Shown here: one piece after another, positions 53,305 to 62,392 of the stretch | Position numbering within the stretch: position 1 is the stretch's first letter | Layout: each line of letters opens with the position of its first letter | From: Paracoccaceae bacterium | Lineage (GTDB): Bacteria; Pseudomonadota; Alphaproteobacteria; Rhodobacterales; Rhodobacteraceae | Assembly: GCA_018607905.1 (NCBI GenBank) | Contig: JABBAP010000004.1 | Span: forward strand, 57,282-121,281 | Reading direction: 5' to 3' | DNA: 64,000 nucleotides | The notes under the pieces: generated by a model | What the model was told of the DNA's origin: nothing | Seen by the model: only the letters and a program-made list of their open reading frames with translations | The model's database searches: none | Translations under genes and position numbers: made by a program

Positions 53305-55743
53305 TTAGTCGTCGCCCTCAGATCTGTCCATCGCCACGCTCGACGACGCAGACGCTGGAACGGCAGATCCCTGTTCCAGCGCATCAATTTTCGGCTCAGC
53401 AGAACGCGCGCCGCCCAACTGATCCAAGTTTTTGATGTACACATCGCGCTGTGCAAACGGGATTTCGATACCTTCCTCGCGGAACGATTTCACAATCGCG
53501 TAATTCATGTCGGATGCAGCGGACAGCATCCAATTGACGTCCCGCAAAATGGCACGAATTTCAAAATTCATACTATCCGCCCCGAACCCCATAAACATAA
53601 CCACAGGGGCTGGGTCCAACAGAACCATCGGATGGGCTTCGGCCACATCGCGCAGCACCTTTTCCACGTGGCGCGGGTCACTGTCATAGGCCACGCCCAC
53701 AGGCACCCGCACACGCCCCGCCATGCTGGAATGGGTCCAGTTTGTAACGGCACCCGCAATCAAATCAGCGTTAGGAATGACCACAGATGCACGATCAAAG
53801 GTCTCCACTTCGGTCGAGCGCACAGAGATTTTGCGAACATATCCAGAATACGTCCCGACCTCGATCCAATCGCCCGCCTTGATGGGCCGTTCAATCAACA
53901 AAATGATCCCAGACACAAAGTTCGACACGATCGTTTGCAGGCCAAAACCGATACCAACTGAAAGCGCACCAGCTACAATCGCCAGATTGCTCAGATCCAG
54001 CCCTGTCGCCGTGATCGCCGCAATCGCCGCGAGGAATATCCCCACATATCCCGTGCCCGTCACAATCGCGTTTTGCCCACCCACATCCATGCGCGTGTTG
54101 GGCAAAACTGTCGTGCGCAGCGCAGATTGCAGCACCCGCGTGATCGTGAAACCGATAGAGAATATCAAAACAAACGTCAGAAAATCCGTCAGCGAAATAC
54201 GTGTGTCACCAACAGAAATACCATTGCGCAGCAGCAACCAAATTTCCTGCAAATCACTGACCCGCGCGCCCCAAATCAGCGCAAGGGCAGGAACAGCCAC
54301 ACAGATCATGATAAAGCCAACGGCCACACGGAAAAGCGCACCGTATCGTTGCGTCTCTTCTTGCGAACCTGCCGCCGTAACAACGCCCGTCACATTGCCC
54401 GACAGTGTTCCGATCAGGCGGAAAACAATGTACAGCCCCGTGATTAACAACAGGCTTTGCGCGGTCGAAAACACCAGCATTTCGCCCGCATATTTATACC
54501 CAATCGCCGCCAAAATCGGCCCTGCAACACCCGAAAAAACGCACAAATTGCCCATGATCGACGCGATCCGCCCCAAGAACGGATTGCCGCCCTCAGATTT
54601 GCTCGAAATACGCGCGGCATGGCCAATCACGCGGCCAATTCGAAACAGCGCAATGGCCCCGATCACAATCAGCGGGAATGTCAGTGTTGGAATCGCTGCC
54701 ACAACGGGCGGGTTTTGCCCCGATCCAACCACCATCGCATCCAGCATTTCACGTAGGGCAAACATCAAACCTAAGGCCAAGAACGACCAGCGCATTGATT
54801 GCGCCTGCTGTTGTGTTGTTTCGATCAACGCAGGCTGCGTGGAAGACGGCACAAACAAAGATCGCGACAGCCAAGCCGCAAAAAACAGCGCGAATCCCGC
54901 GATCCCCAAACTGCGCAGCATGAAATATCCACGCAGATCAAACAGATCGAGCAGAAGCAGCGATTGCACCAAAATAAACAGCCCAATGGTGGGCAAAATC
55001 AACTGCGACAGCGACCCGATAAAACTGAGCACCGCACCCGTTGACGGAGACGCATTCTTAACGAACATGCGTTCCAGATCGCGCGACCAGCGACGCGCTC
55101 GAAACAGCAACAGCAACGCTGCACAAAACAGCGCGCACACCACGATCAGGTTTTGCCATCGCCCAACTTGACGCGTTGGATTGACCATATTCGCTTTGAT
55201 TTCGCCAATCAAATTGCCGCCAAAAATGCCCAATGCGGCAAAGGCATCGCCGATCAATTGCGGCGACAAGGGCGAGCGAGATTGCGAGATTAACTCCGCC
55301 GTCGTGCGCTCGCGGATGATCGTGTCGATCTGCTTGATCAACCCATCCGCGCGTTTATACGATTCCTCGGCGGCAAGAACGGGCGCGCGGCGGTTTTTCA
55401 GCTGGGTTTCCAGCTCGGAGCGTAAATTAGCAACATCAAACGCCTCGGTCTCCCCCTCGGCGGGTGTCGGGCCAAGCGCTTGAATGCGTGAAAAGATCGG
55501 CGTGACTTTGGCCGCTGCCAACGCTTTTTGGTTTACCGCTTGCGTGCGAAAGGCCACAAGTTGTTGGCGCAATTCCTCCATGGCTTCGCTGGACGCGGCC
55601 TTGTTTTCCACAACGCTTTGCGCGCGCTCTGCCGTGCTTTCAAACGCCTCTGCGTCAAAAACAGTTGTGGGTTCTTGCGCAAACGCCGCCAATGGCAAAG
55701 CCACCAGCAGCGCGAAAACAAATAGAAATTTTTTCATCATCAT
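53305..55743 (-). CDS. MscS-family mechanosensitive channel with DUF3772 periplasmic domain
   Basis: An 812-residue inner-membrane protein. A signal peptide (to AFA at about residue 22) is followed by a helical periplasmic domain of the DUF3772 type, rich in Ala, Glu and Gln. About ten membrane helices fill residues 195-600. The MscS core is near 605-770: the pore helix region IVAGALSVGIGFGLQTIVSNFVSGIILLIERPIKAGDWIEVG and the beta domain with VVIPNADLIAGAVTNWTH. Such large channels release solutes during osmotic downshock. It follows cysK by three bases. Confidence 0.94.
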   Translation of the reverse strand: MMMKKFLFVFALLVALPLAAFAQEPTTVFDAEAFESTAERAQSVVENKAASSEAMEELRQQLVAFRTQAVNQKALAAAKVTPIFSRIQALGPTPAEGETEAFDVANLRSELETQLKNRRAPVLAAEESYKRADGLIKQIDTIIRERTTAELISQSRSPLSPQLIGDAFAALGIFGGNLIGEIKANMVNPTRQVGRWQNLIVVCALFCAALLLLFRARRWSRDLERMFVKNASPSTGAVLSFIGSLSQLILPTIGLFILVQSLLLLDLFDLRGYFMLRSLGIAGFALFFAAWLSRSLFVPSSTQPALIETTQQQAQSMRWSFLALGLMFALREMLDAMVVGSGQNPPVVAAIPTLTFPLIVIGAIALFRIGRVIGHAARISSKSEGGNPFLGRIASIMGNLCVFSGVAGPILAAIGYKYAGEMLVFSTAQSLLLITGLYIVFRLIGTLSGNVTGVVTAAGSQEETQRYGALFRVAVGFIMICVAVPALALIWGARVSDLQEIWLLLRNGISVGDTRISLTDFLTFVLIFSIGFTITRVLQSALRTTVLPNTRMDVGGQNAIVTGTGYVGIFLAAIAAITATGLDLSNLAIVAGALSVGIGFGLQTIVSNFVSGIILLIERPIKAGDWIEVGTYSGYVRKISVRSTEVETFDRASVVIPNADLIAGAVTNWTHSSMAGRVRVPVGVAYDSDPRHVEKVLRDVAEAHPMVLLDPAPVVMFMGFGADSMNFEIRAILRDVNWMLSAASDMNYAIVKSFREEGIEIPFAQRDVYIKNLDQLGGARSAEPKIDALEQGSAVPASASSSVAMDRSEGDD

Positions 55744-55746
55744 CCG

Positions 55747-56781
55747 TTATTCAAAAACGGTCGGAATATCCGTCCGCTTTTTGTCTAGCCACGTTGGAAC
55801 CGGCAGGCCTTTTTCCTTGAGGAACGCAGGATTGAACAGTTTTGATTGATACCGCGATCCGTAATCACACAGGATCGTCACGATGGTGTGGCCCGGCCCC
55901 ATGTCTTTGGCCATCCGAATGGCCCCTGCGACGTTAATGCCCGTAGAAAGCCCCATGCACAGACCCTCGTTTTGCAGCAGATCAAAAACAATCGGCAGGC
56001 CTTCGGCATCTGGAATATTATAGGCGTAATCCACAGCCAAACCCTCAAGGTTCTTGGTGATCCGCACCTGCCCGATACCCTCCGCGATGGAGCCGCCATC
56101 GGCCTTCAATTCGCCGTGTGCAAAATAGTGAAACAAGGATGCGCCATCTGGATCAGCAATACCAATCTTGATGTCTTTGTTCTTGGAGCGCAGCCCCTCG
56201 GCCATGCCTGTCAGCGTGCCACCAGAGCCACAGGCACAGATGAAACCATCCACTTTGCCGTCCGTTTGCGCCCAGATTTCTGGCGCGGTTGTGTCAATAT
56301 GCGCCTGTTTGTTGGCCACGTTGTCAAACTGGTTCGCCCAGATCGCGCCGTGGGGTTCTGTCTTGTTCAGCTCAATCGCCAGCCGTTCAGAATAGCGCAC
56401 GAAATTGTTCGGATCGCGGTAGGGTTTCGCTGGTACTTGCACCAATTCCGCGCCCGCCAACATCAGCATGTCTTTCTTTTCTTGGCTTTGGGTTTCAGGG
56501 ATCACAATAACCGTTTTGAACCCCATCGCAGAGCCGACCAGCGCGAGGCCAATACCCGTATTCCCCGCCGTGCCCTCCACGATTGTGCCGCCCGGTTTCA
56601 ACGAGCCATCTGCAATCGCGTGTTTGATAATGCTGAGTGCGGCGCGGTCTTTAACCGATTGGCCGGGGTTCATAAATTCCGCTTTGCCCAGAATTTCACA
56701 GCCCGTCAGATCAGACGCCGCGTTTAGGCGGATCAGCGGGGTGTTTCCAACGGCATGTGGAAGGTCTTTGTAGATAGTCAT
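55747..56781 (-). CDS. cysK: Cysteine synthase A
   Basis: A PLP enzyme that makes cysteine from O-acetylserine and sulfide. The 344 residues fit. The Schiff-base lysine is K44 in NPGQSVKDRAAL; the phosphate loop is EGTAGNTGIGLALVG, and ICACGSGGTLTGMAEGL follows. In Rhodobacter sphaeroides cysK lies with trgA and trgB and adds to high tellurite resistance; the same trio is present here. It is 55 bases after trgB and three before mscS. Confidence 0.95.
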   Translation of the reverse strand: MTIYKDLPHAVGNTPLIRLNAASDLTGCEILGKAEFMNPGQSVKDRAALSIIKHAIADGSLKPGGTIVEGTAGNTGIGLALVGSAMGFKTVIVIPETQSQEKKDMLMLAGAELVQVPAKPYRDPNNFVRYSERLAIELNKTEPHGAIWANQFDNVANKQAHIDTTAPEIWAQTDGKVDGFICACGSGGTLTGMAEGLRSKNKDIKIGIADPDGASLFHYFAHGELKADGGSIAEGIGQVRITKNLEGLAVDYAYNIPDAEGLPIVFDLLQNEGLCMGLSTGINVAGAIRMAKDMGPGHTIVTILCDYGSRYQSKLFNPAFLKEKGLPVPTWLDKKRTDIPTVFE

Positions 56782-56836
56782 TGCACGGAGTCCTTAACGC
56801 TTGGTTGCCTCTTGATACGCCTGCCAATCAGGGGAT

Positions 56837-57883
56837 TCAAGCGGCGCTTGTGCCACCACGAAGCCGTGCTCGATTCGCCGCCAACCAATACAGCGACAAC
56901 AACAACGGCCCGTTATCCGCTTCACCACTTTGAACCAGCGCCATTGCCGCATCAAACGTCAGGAAATGGGTGCGAATGTCTTCATTTTCGACCTCTAGCC
57001 CATGAACACCCGTCTGCGCATCCGACAAATCCACCACCCCAACAAAGGAATACAGATATTCCGACAAACACCCGGGCGACGGATAATAATTCCCGATGGA
57101 TTCTAGCGATAGGAGCGTCAGCCCCGCCTCCTCCACCATTTCGCGCTCGGCAACCACCTCAACAGGTTCATCCCCGTCACAACGCCCCGCAACAGGCTCC
57201 AAAACCCAAGGATTCGCATCACCGCGCACAAATGCGCCGGGCCTGAACTGTTCAACCAACACAACTTGATCCAGAACAGGATAATAGGGCAGCACCGTCA
57301 CCGCATCTGCGCTTCGAAAAACGGAACGCAGCATTGGATCGGACATACTGCCATCAAATCGTTTGTGTCGCAGCGCGATATCTTCTGCATCAAAATACTT
57401 GGCATAGGGCAGATCGCGGCGCTGAATCTCCACATCAGAGGCACTAAATCCTGCACGCACTTCAACAGGCGCGGCACCGTCGCGCGCCCGCACAAATGAC
57501 CGCGCCCGCATTACCAACCCTGCCCGATTGATCGGCTGGTTTGCCTCTGTTGGGGTGCGTGTGATCACTGCCACATCGGTCGCGACCTGTTCTTCAACGC
57601 GCCGAGCGTTTTCGCTAAATTCTGCGCTTTCATTTGGCGAAACAAAGGCAGTAACCGCGTCTTGGCCCAATGTTACCTCGGCCCAATCCCCTGAAAACAA
57701 ACCAAAATAGGCGTCAATAACTGCGCGATCATCAACATTCGCCGCAACGCCGCGCACGCCACTTCCGCGTTCGGTTATGCACCCGACCCTATCGCACCCG
57801 TGATCCGGCAAAACACACTCCTGCCAATCGGCACTGCGCGACAACACCTGCGCCACACGCACATCAGATACAAAAATTTTCAT
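56837..57883 (-). CDS. trgB: TrgB-like Nudix hydrolase with an N-terminal GGCT-like domain
   Basis: A 348-residue protein, start at 57883. Residues 1-135 resemble the gamma-glutamylcyclotransferase (AIG2) fold (MKIFVSDVRVAQVL, VRGVAANVDDRAVIDAYFGLFSGDWAEVTL). Residues 150-340 are an ADP-ribose pyrophosphatase-like Nudix domain. The Nudix box is complete: G-x5-E-x7-REMVEEAG, beginning AGRCDGDEP. It likely hydrolyses ADP-ribose or a related nucleotide. TrgB is tied to tellurite resistance in Rhodobacter, by an unclear mechanism. It starts four bases after trgA. Confidence 0.88.
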   Translation of the reverse strand: MKIFVSDVRVAQVLSRSADWQECVLPDHGCDRVGCITERGSGVRGVAANVDDRAVIDAYFGLFSGDWAEVTLGQDAVTAFVSPNESAEFSENARRVEEQVATDVAVITRTPTEANQPINRAGLVMRARSFVRARDGAAPVEVRAGFSASDVEIQRRDLPYAKYFDAEDIALRHKRFDGSMSDPMLRSVFRSADAVTVLPYYPVLDQVVLVEQFRPGAFVRGDANPWVLEPVAGRCDGDEPVEVVAEREMVEEAGLTLLSLESIGNYYPSPGCLSEYLYSFVGVVDLSDAQTGVHGLEVENEDIRTHFLTFDAAMALVQSGEADNGPLLLSLYWLAANRARLRGGTSAA

Positions 57884-57887
57884 AAGG

Positions 57888-58328
57888 TTAGACCCAGCGA
57901 CGGCTCGCGACGTAGCTTGCGATACCAGCCAGCATGCCACCAATAACCAACGCAATTGCCACGTCTTTTGACATCGCCAAAACCACGTTTTCAAAGCTAT
58001 TTTCGATCCATGCCAGCGGCAGCGACGTCACATCTTGGGATTTGAATTGCTGCAAATTGCGCGACACATGATAAAATGCAAACACCATTCCAGACCCGAT
58101 TAACAGAAAAACGAGGCTGCGAATGCCTGACATCGCACCATCAAAAATGCTGTTACCAGGATTTTTACCCAGCGAATACCAACCCGCGAAAAACCCAACC
58201 AGCGCATTTGTTCCGACAAACCGAATTCCGATTGGAATCTCTGAATTGCCTTGCACGAAAATCATTGCTGCGATTGCGCCCGTCAAAGCCAATGCCAGTG
58301 CCGCGACGAGTTTTGCTGCTGTTGGCAT
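57888..58328 (-). CDS. trgA: TrgA-family membrane protein (tellurite resistance)
   Basis: A 146-residue inner-membrane protein with four hydrophobic segments near residues 5-25, 34-53, 67-88 and 122-141. IRFVGTNALVGFFAGWYSLGKNPGNSIFDGAMSGIRS is the recognisable core of TrgA. AAGGAAG lies before the start. It sits 15 bases after cfa and four before trgB, so they are likely one transcript. How TrgA works is unknown; in Rhodobacter sphaeroides the trgAB locus raises tellurite resistance. Confidence 0.88.
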   Translation of the reverse strand: MPTAAKLVAALALALTGAIAAMIFVQGNSEIPIGIRFVGTNALVGFFAGWYSLGKNPGNSIFDGAMSGIRSLVFLLIGSGMVFAFYHVSRNLQQFKSQDVTSLPLAWIENSFENVVLAMSKDVAIALVIGGMLAGIASYVASRRWV

Positions 58329-58343
58329 CTTTTCACTTCCTTA

Positions 58344-59555
58344 TTATTTTGGTCGCTGAATGGTTACTTGCGTTACATCCGTAGTGCCATAATGAAACCC
58401 CGCCGCACAACTTGTAAGATAAAAATCCCACATGTTTTTAAAACGCTGATCAAAGCTGGCGTTGGTAATTTCGGGCCAAGCCGCGTTAAATGTCTCGTAC
58501 CAACGGCGCAAAGTGATGGAATAACTTTCGCCAAATTCCACTGATTTTATGTACTTCATACCCGCCTGTTCCACCTGCTGACGCAGCGCATTTGGGCTCG
58601 GTAACATCCCCCCTGGAAACACATGTTTTTGAATGAAATCAACGGTTTTGCGGTATTGCGGGAACAATTCATTGTCGATTGTGATGATCTGCAAACTGGC
58701 GTTGGCCCCTGGCTTCAGGCGATCATGCACCGCGTTGAAATAGGTCGGCCAATAACTCTCGCCAACGGCCTCGAACATCTCAATGGATGCGATCCCATCA
58801 TACGTGCCTTTTTCATCACGGTAATCGCGCATCACAACGTCGACTTTATCGGCCAAGCCGGCATTAAACATGCGTTCTTTGGCAAAATCATGTTGTTCTT
58901 GGCTGATCGTCAAACAGGTCATCTGTGCGCCGCGCGTGCCCGCAGCGTATTCTGCGAACCCGCCCCAGCCACAGCCGATCTCCAGCAGATGATCGCCCTC
59001 TTTCATGCCCATCTCATCGCACAACTGTTCGTATTTTTGCGTCTGCGCTTTGGCCATATCTTCTTGGCCCGTCTTAAACAGCGCTGACGAATAGGTCATG
59101 GTTTCGTCCAACCACTTGCCGTAAAAATCATTGCCAAGGTCATAGTGATAGGAAATATTCTTGCGCGCTTGGGTTTTGGAATTGCCGCGCAGCCAGTGGA
59201 AGAACCGCTCATAATATTGCACCAGAAATCCACCTGGAAACCCATGTCCAACTTCGCGGTTGTTGGCGAACACCAAATCCAAGAATGCTTGCAAATCAGG
59301 CGAGGTCCACCAGCCTTCTAGGTAGGCGTCCGAAAACCCCATGTCCCCTTCACGGGCAAGGCGTGAAAACACGTCTGGATTGATAATATTGACCCGCGCA
59401 TTTGGCCCTGCATTTTCCGCTTTGATTTGGAAAACACGCCCATCGGGCAGCGCGATATCCAGCGCCCCATTGCTGATTTTGGACAATTGGTGAAAGGCCA
59501 CCGCGAAAAAGCGTGGCAAGTCTTTCTGACCCTCAGTGGATGTAAAAACAGCCAT
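58344..59555 (-). CDS. cfa: Cyclopropane-fatty-acyl-phospholipid synthase
   Basis: A 403-residue SAM-dependent methyltransferase that adds a methylene across double bonds of membrane phospholipids. The SAM loop is LEIGCGWGGFAEYA near residue 190; ITISQEQHDFAKERMFNAGL, SIEMFEAVGESYWPTYF and FIQKHVFPGGMLPS are family hallmarks. The N-terminal 110 residues form the substrate-recognition domain. AGGGAGGG precedes the start. As the first gene of a probable cfa-trgA-trgB-cysK-mscS unit, it points to membrane-stress defence. Confidence 0.95.
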   Translation of the reverse strand: MAVFTSTEGQKDLPRFFAVAFHQLSKISNGALDIALPDGRVFQIKAENAGPNARVNIINPDVFSRLAREGDMGFSDAYLEGWWTSPDLQAFLDLVFANNREVGHGFPGGFLVQYYERFFHWLRGNSKTQARKNISYHYDLGNDFYGKWLDETMTYSSALFKTGQEDMAKAQTQKYEQLCDEMGMKEGDHLLEIGCGWGGFAEYAAGTRGAQMTCLTISQEQHDFAKERMFNAGLADKVDVVMRDYRDEKGTYDGIASIEMFEAVGESYWPTYFNAVHDRLKPGANASLQIITIDNELFPQYRKTVDFIQKHVFPGGMLPSPNALRQQVEQAGMKYIKSVEFGESYSITLRRWYETFNAAWPEITNASFDQRFKNMWDFYLTSCAAGFHYGTTDVTQVTIQRPK

Positions 59556-59574
59556 CCATCCCTCCCTTTAGTTC

Positions 59575-59620
59575 ATGCACAAAGATTAATATAAGGTTTT
59601 AAACCTGCCAAGCCTTTCGT
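59575..59620 (-). promoter_or_regulatory. Candidate promoter with operator before cfa
   Basis: On the minus strand TTGGCA and TAATCT are 17 bases apart. The spacer holds the near-perfect palindrome AGGTTTAAAACCT (59594-59606). It sits about 40 bases before cfa, where a regulator could block polymerase. No TGATC-type sigma-E site is seen. Confidence 0.4.
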
Positions 59621-59631
59621 TAAGTCAGGCT

Positions 59632-61053
59632 CTACTCGTCTGATTTATAACTAGAATATGCAGCTAGGGCGCGCGCGCGACCGTCTTTCAGCTCGATAAT
59701 TCGCGCCGGTTTCGCGTCATTTTCGCTTAACTCCCAGCTTTTCGGAATCGCCTTGTAAAAATCTTCAAGCCGCGAATTTCCATCCTCGTCTTTCCAGCCA
59801 TCCAAATAGGTTGCGCGATATCGCCCTGTCCCATCGAACTTCTCGCCTTGGGATTCTGGGTTGAATACGCGAAAATACGGCGTCGCATCGGGCCCACAAC
59901 CAGCAATCCACTGCCAGCCCATCGCGTTTGCAGCGGGGTCCCAGTCAATCAGCGTTTCCTCAAACCACTTCATCCCAATTTTCCAATTGGTTAGCAGGTG
60001 TTTGGTCAAATGCGATCCCGCGATCATGCGCAACCGATTGTGCATGGTGCCCGTCACGTACAGCTCGCGCATGGCCGCATCGACCATCGGTTCCCCCGTC
60101 AGCCCACGCCGCCACGCCTCTGCATCCGCATTATCACCGCGCCACTTGAACGCATCCCATTCCTCGCGCCAATTGCGCTCCACAATTCTGGGCGTGTGGT
60201 AAATCAGGTGATACGCAAATTCGCGCCACACCAACTCTTTGCAAAAATGCTCAGCCCCTTTCGCGCCCTCATGCATCGCTCGTTGCCCTGCATGCCAAAT
60301 GCGACGCGGCGCAATTTCGCCGTAGGTCAGGTTTTCCGACAGCCGCGATGTGGCCTCAATGCTCGGAAAATCCCGTTCTTCTTTGTACCGCTCCACCGCG
60401 TCATCCAGAAACGCTATCAACCGCGCCTCTGCTGCTGCTTCGCCAACGCACACGTATTTTGCCACAATATCAGCCCCACGGCGCATCGCCGCGCCCATCT
60501 GCCACTCATTCAGCGCGTCACTATCGGGCCAACGCTCAGGCGTGGCAATTTCCGTCGGGGCGGCAATGCAATTATCGACATGGATATCCTTCACAGCACG
60601 CCACATGGGGGTATAGACTTTATAATATCCACCCACCTTAGTTTTAACACTCCAAGGCTCAAACAGCAGGTGTCCGATGTAACTCTCGCCCGTAACACCC
60701 AAATCCTTCAGTGCCGTCTTCACACCCGTATCACGCACAATCGCTGCAGGATCATAGGCCCGCGACCAGACAACCTCGTTCGCGCCCGTTTCCGCCACCA
60801 GCTCCTTGAGGACATCAACCGCTTTGCCCCGCCGTAGGATCAGCCGTGATCCAACCGCGCTCAAACTCTCAGCAAATTTTGCAACCCCCAGCCCGAACCG
60901 CCATTTGGGTGCAGCGCCAAGATCCTCGATCAATTCGTCATGGATAAACACAGGGATCACAGGGCGACCCGTCGCCACCGCGTGGGCCAGTGCAGGATTG
61001 TCGGCCAGCCGCAAATCGCGGCGGACCCACCAAATTAGGGGTGTTTTATTCAT
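59632..61053 (-). CDS. phr: Deoxyribodipyrimidine photolyase
   Basis: A 473-residue blue-light DNA repair enzyme of the class I/cryptochrome family. The start at 61053 gives the usual N-terminus (LIWWVRRDLRLADNPALAHA). Residues 1-130 are the antenna-binding domain. FAD-binding motifs are WREFAYHLIYH, MHNRLRMIAGSHLTKHLLTNW, DWDPAANAMGWQWIAG (with Trp residues of the electron-transfer chain) and FNPESQGEKFD. It starts 31 bases after the desulfurase-like gene ends. It is next to cfa, a pairing that echoes the Rhodobacter singlet-oxygen response (phrA, cfaS). Confidence 0.95.
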   Translation of the reverse strand: MNKTPLIWWVRRDLRLADNPALAHAVATGRPVIPVFIHDELIEDLGAAPKWRFGLGVAKFAESLSAVGSRLILRRGKAVDVLKELVAETGANEVVWSRAYDPAAIVRDTGVKTALKDLGVTGESYIGHLLFEPWSVKTKVGGYYKVYTPMWRAVKDIHVDNCIAAPTEIATPERWPDSDALNEWQMGAAMRRGADIVAKYVCVGEAAAEARLIAFLDDAVERYKEERDFPSIEATSRLSENLTYGEIAPRRIWHAGQRAMHEGAKGAEHFCKELVWREFAYHLIYHTPRIVERNWREEWDAFKWRGDNADAEAWRRGLTGEPMVDAAMRELYVTGTMHNRLRMIAGSHLTKHLLTNWKIGMKWFEETLIDWDPAANAMGWQWIAGCGPDATPYFRVFNPESQGEKFDGTGRYRATYLDGWKDEDGNSRLEDFYKAIPKSWELSENDAKPARIIELKDGRARALAAYSSYKSDE

Positions 61054-61084
61054 GAAAGAGATACGCCTAGCGTTACCCCTTGGA

Positions 61085-62305
61085 TCACAAAACCTGTTCC
61101 AAAGCGTCAATCAATTTATCAACCTCGGCTTTGGTGGTGTAATGTACAAAACTCACCCGCAAAACGCCATGATCTGGATCAATTCCCATGCCTTGCAAAC
61201 AGCGCACACCGTAAAAATCACCGCCCCCTGCCATCACGCCCAATGGCGCAAGCGCCTCTGCCAATTCACCGCCAGATTTCTGCGCATGCATCGCAACCGT
61301 CGGTGCTTTGGCATTTGCATCCGTAGGCCCCAGCAATCGCACTGAATTCTTGTCGCGCACATAATCCAACAGCGGTTGCAACAGTTCCACCTCATGGGCG
61401 CGCATCAGATCATGGGCAAACGCACCACGCGCCGCACCGTCACCGCTGCCCCCGTGATGCTCGCTCAGCGCATCAATGTAATCCGCCATGCCCGCACTGG
61501 CTGCCACTTGTGCATGATCTGGCCCCGCTGGCGTGAAACGTTTTTCCAGCGACCCTTCGTTGAAATAATGCCCCTGATTGGGCAGAGTGAACCCCAATCC
61601 CCTGCGCATCACCATGATCCCCTGATGCGGGCCATAGGTTTTATAGGCCGAGAATAAATACACATCCGCGCCCAGCTCATCCACATTTGGCAGCCCGTGG
61701 GGGGCGTAACTCACGCCATCGACACAGGTGTAAACACCCGCCGCCTTGGCCATCGCGCAAATCTCGGCAACAGGATTGATTTCACCCACCACGTTAGAAC
61801 AGTGAGGGAAGCACAGCAATTTAACCTTGTCATCAATCAGGTTTGCCAGCGCATCCTGCTTCAACTGCCCACTTTCAGGATCGACCTGCCATTCGCGCAC
61901 TTCAACGCCGCGATCCGCCAAACGCCGCCACGGACCAGAGTTCGCCTCGTGGTCCTGATTGGTCACAATGATAGCATCGCCCGCCTTCAGCCACTGGCCA
62001 AACGCCTGCGCCAAAACATAGGTGTTCTGCGTGGTTGATGGCCCAAAAGACAGCTCATCGCCAACCACACCCATGATCGCCGCCAACCGCGTGCGGGCCT
62101 CGTCCATCTCTTCACCACCAATGCGCGAAACCTCGTACACGCCGTAAGGCTGGACTTTGCGCTCCGTATAAAACCGTGTGAGGCGATCAATCACCTGGCG
62201 GCAGGTGTACGACCCTCCAGCATTTTCGAAAAACGCTTGGTCCTGCAATGAGGCCTGCGCAAAAGCAGGAAACTGCGCCCGTACAAAATCAATATCCAAC
62301 GCCAT
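61085..62305 (-). CDS. Cysteine-desulfurase-like PLP enzyme (class V)
   Basis: A 406-residue fold-type I enzyme from the start at 62305 (GGAGCGG before it). The N-terminus FPAFAQASLQDQAFFENAGGSYTCRQVIDRLTRFY is typical of the SufS-like group of uncertain substrate. The PLP lysine is in YLFSAYKTYGPHQG near residue 215, and TNQDHEANSGPWRR and LLCFPHCSNVVGEI hold cofactor contacts. I cannot see the exposed catalytic cysteine loop of true SufS with certainty, and no suf genes are adjacent. It may desulfurate cysteine or act on a related amine. Confidence 0.88.
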   Translation of the reverse strand: MALDIDFVRAQFPAFAQASLQDQAFFENAGGSYTCRQVIDRLTRFYTERKVQPYGVYEVSRIGGEEMDEARTRLAAIMGVVGDELSFGPSTTQNTYVLAQAFGQWLKAGDAIIVTNQDHEANSGPWRRLADRGVEVREWQVDPESGQLKQDALANLIDDKVKLLCFPHCSNVVGEINPVAEICAMAKAAGVYTCVDGVSYAPHGLPNVDELGADVYLFSAYKTYGPHQGIMVMRRGLGFTLPNQGHYFNEGSLEKRFTPAGPDHAQVAASAGMADYIDALSEHHGGSGDGAARGAFAHDLMRAHEVELLQPLLDYVRDKNSVRLLGPTDANAKAPTVAMHAQKSGGELAEALAPLGVMAGGGDFYGVRCLQGMGIDPDHGVLRVSFVHYTTKAEVDKLIDALEQVL

Positions 62306-62324
62306 GGTGCCGCTCCTAAAATGA

Positions 62325-62352
62325 AAAACCCCGCGCGATGTGCACGGGGTTT
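62325..62352 (-). terminator. Rho-independent terminator of the BCCT gene
   Basis: On the minus strand AAAACCCCG and CGGGGTTTTT form a stem around an 11-base loop, just after the BCCT stop. The AT ends make it work in both directions in principle. It separates this gene from the desulfurase-like gene. Confidence 0.85.
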
Positions 62353-62392
62353 TACTTTTGTTTGAATTGGCTAGGGGTTCAACCCCCAAACC

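Noticed and set aside
53723..55171. 482-codon plus-strand frame opposite the MscS gene
   Set aside because: Rich in Pro, Arg, Ser and Thr with no motifs; the minus strand encodes a complete channel.
59556..59631. Sigma-E (RpoE/ChrR-type) promoter for cfa
   Set aside because: The TGATC-type -35 element expected from Rhodobacter is not present in the gap.
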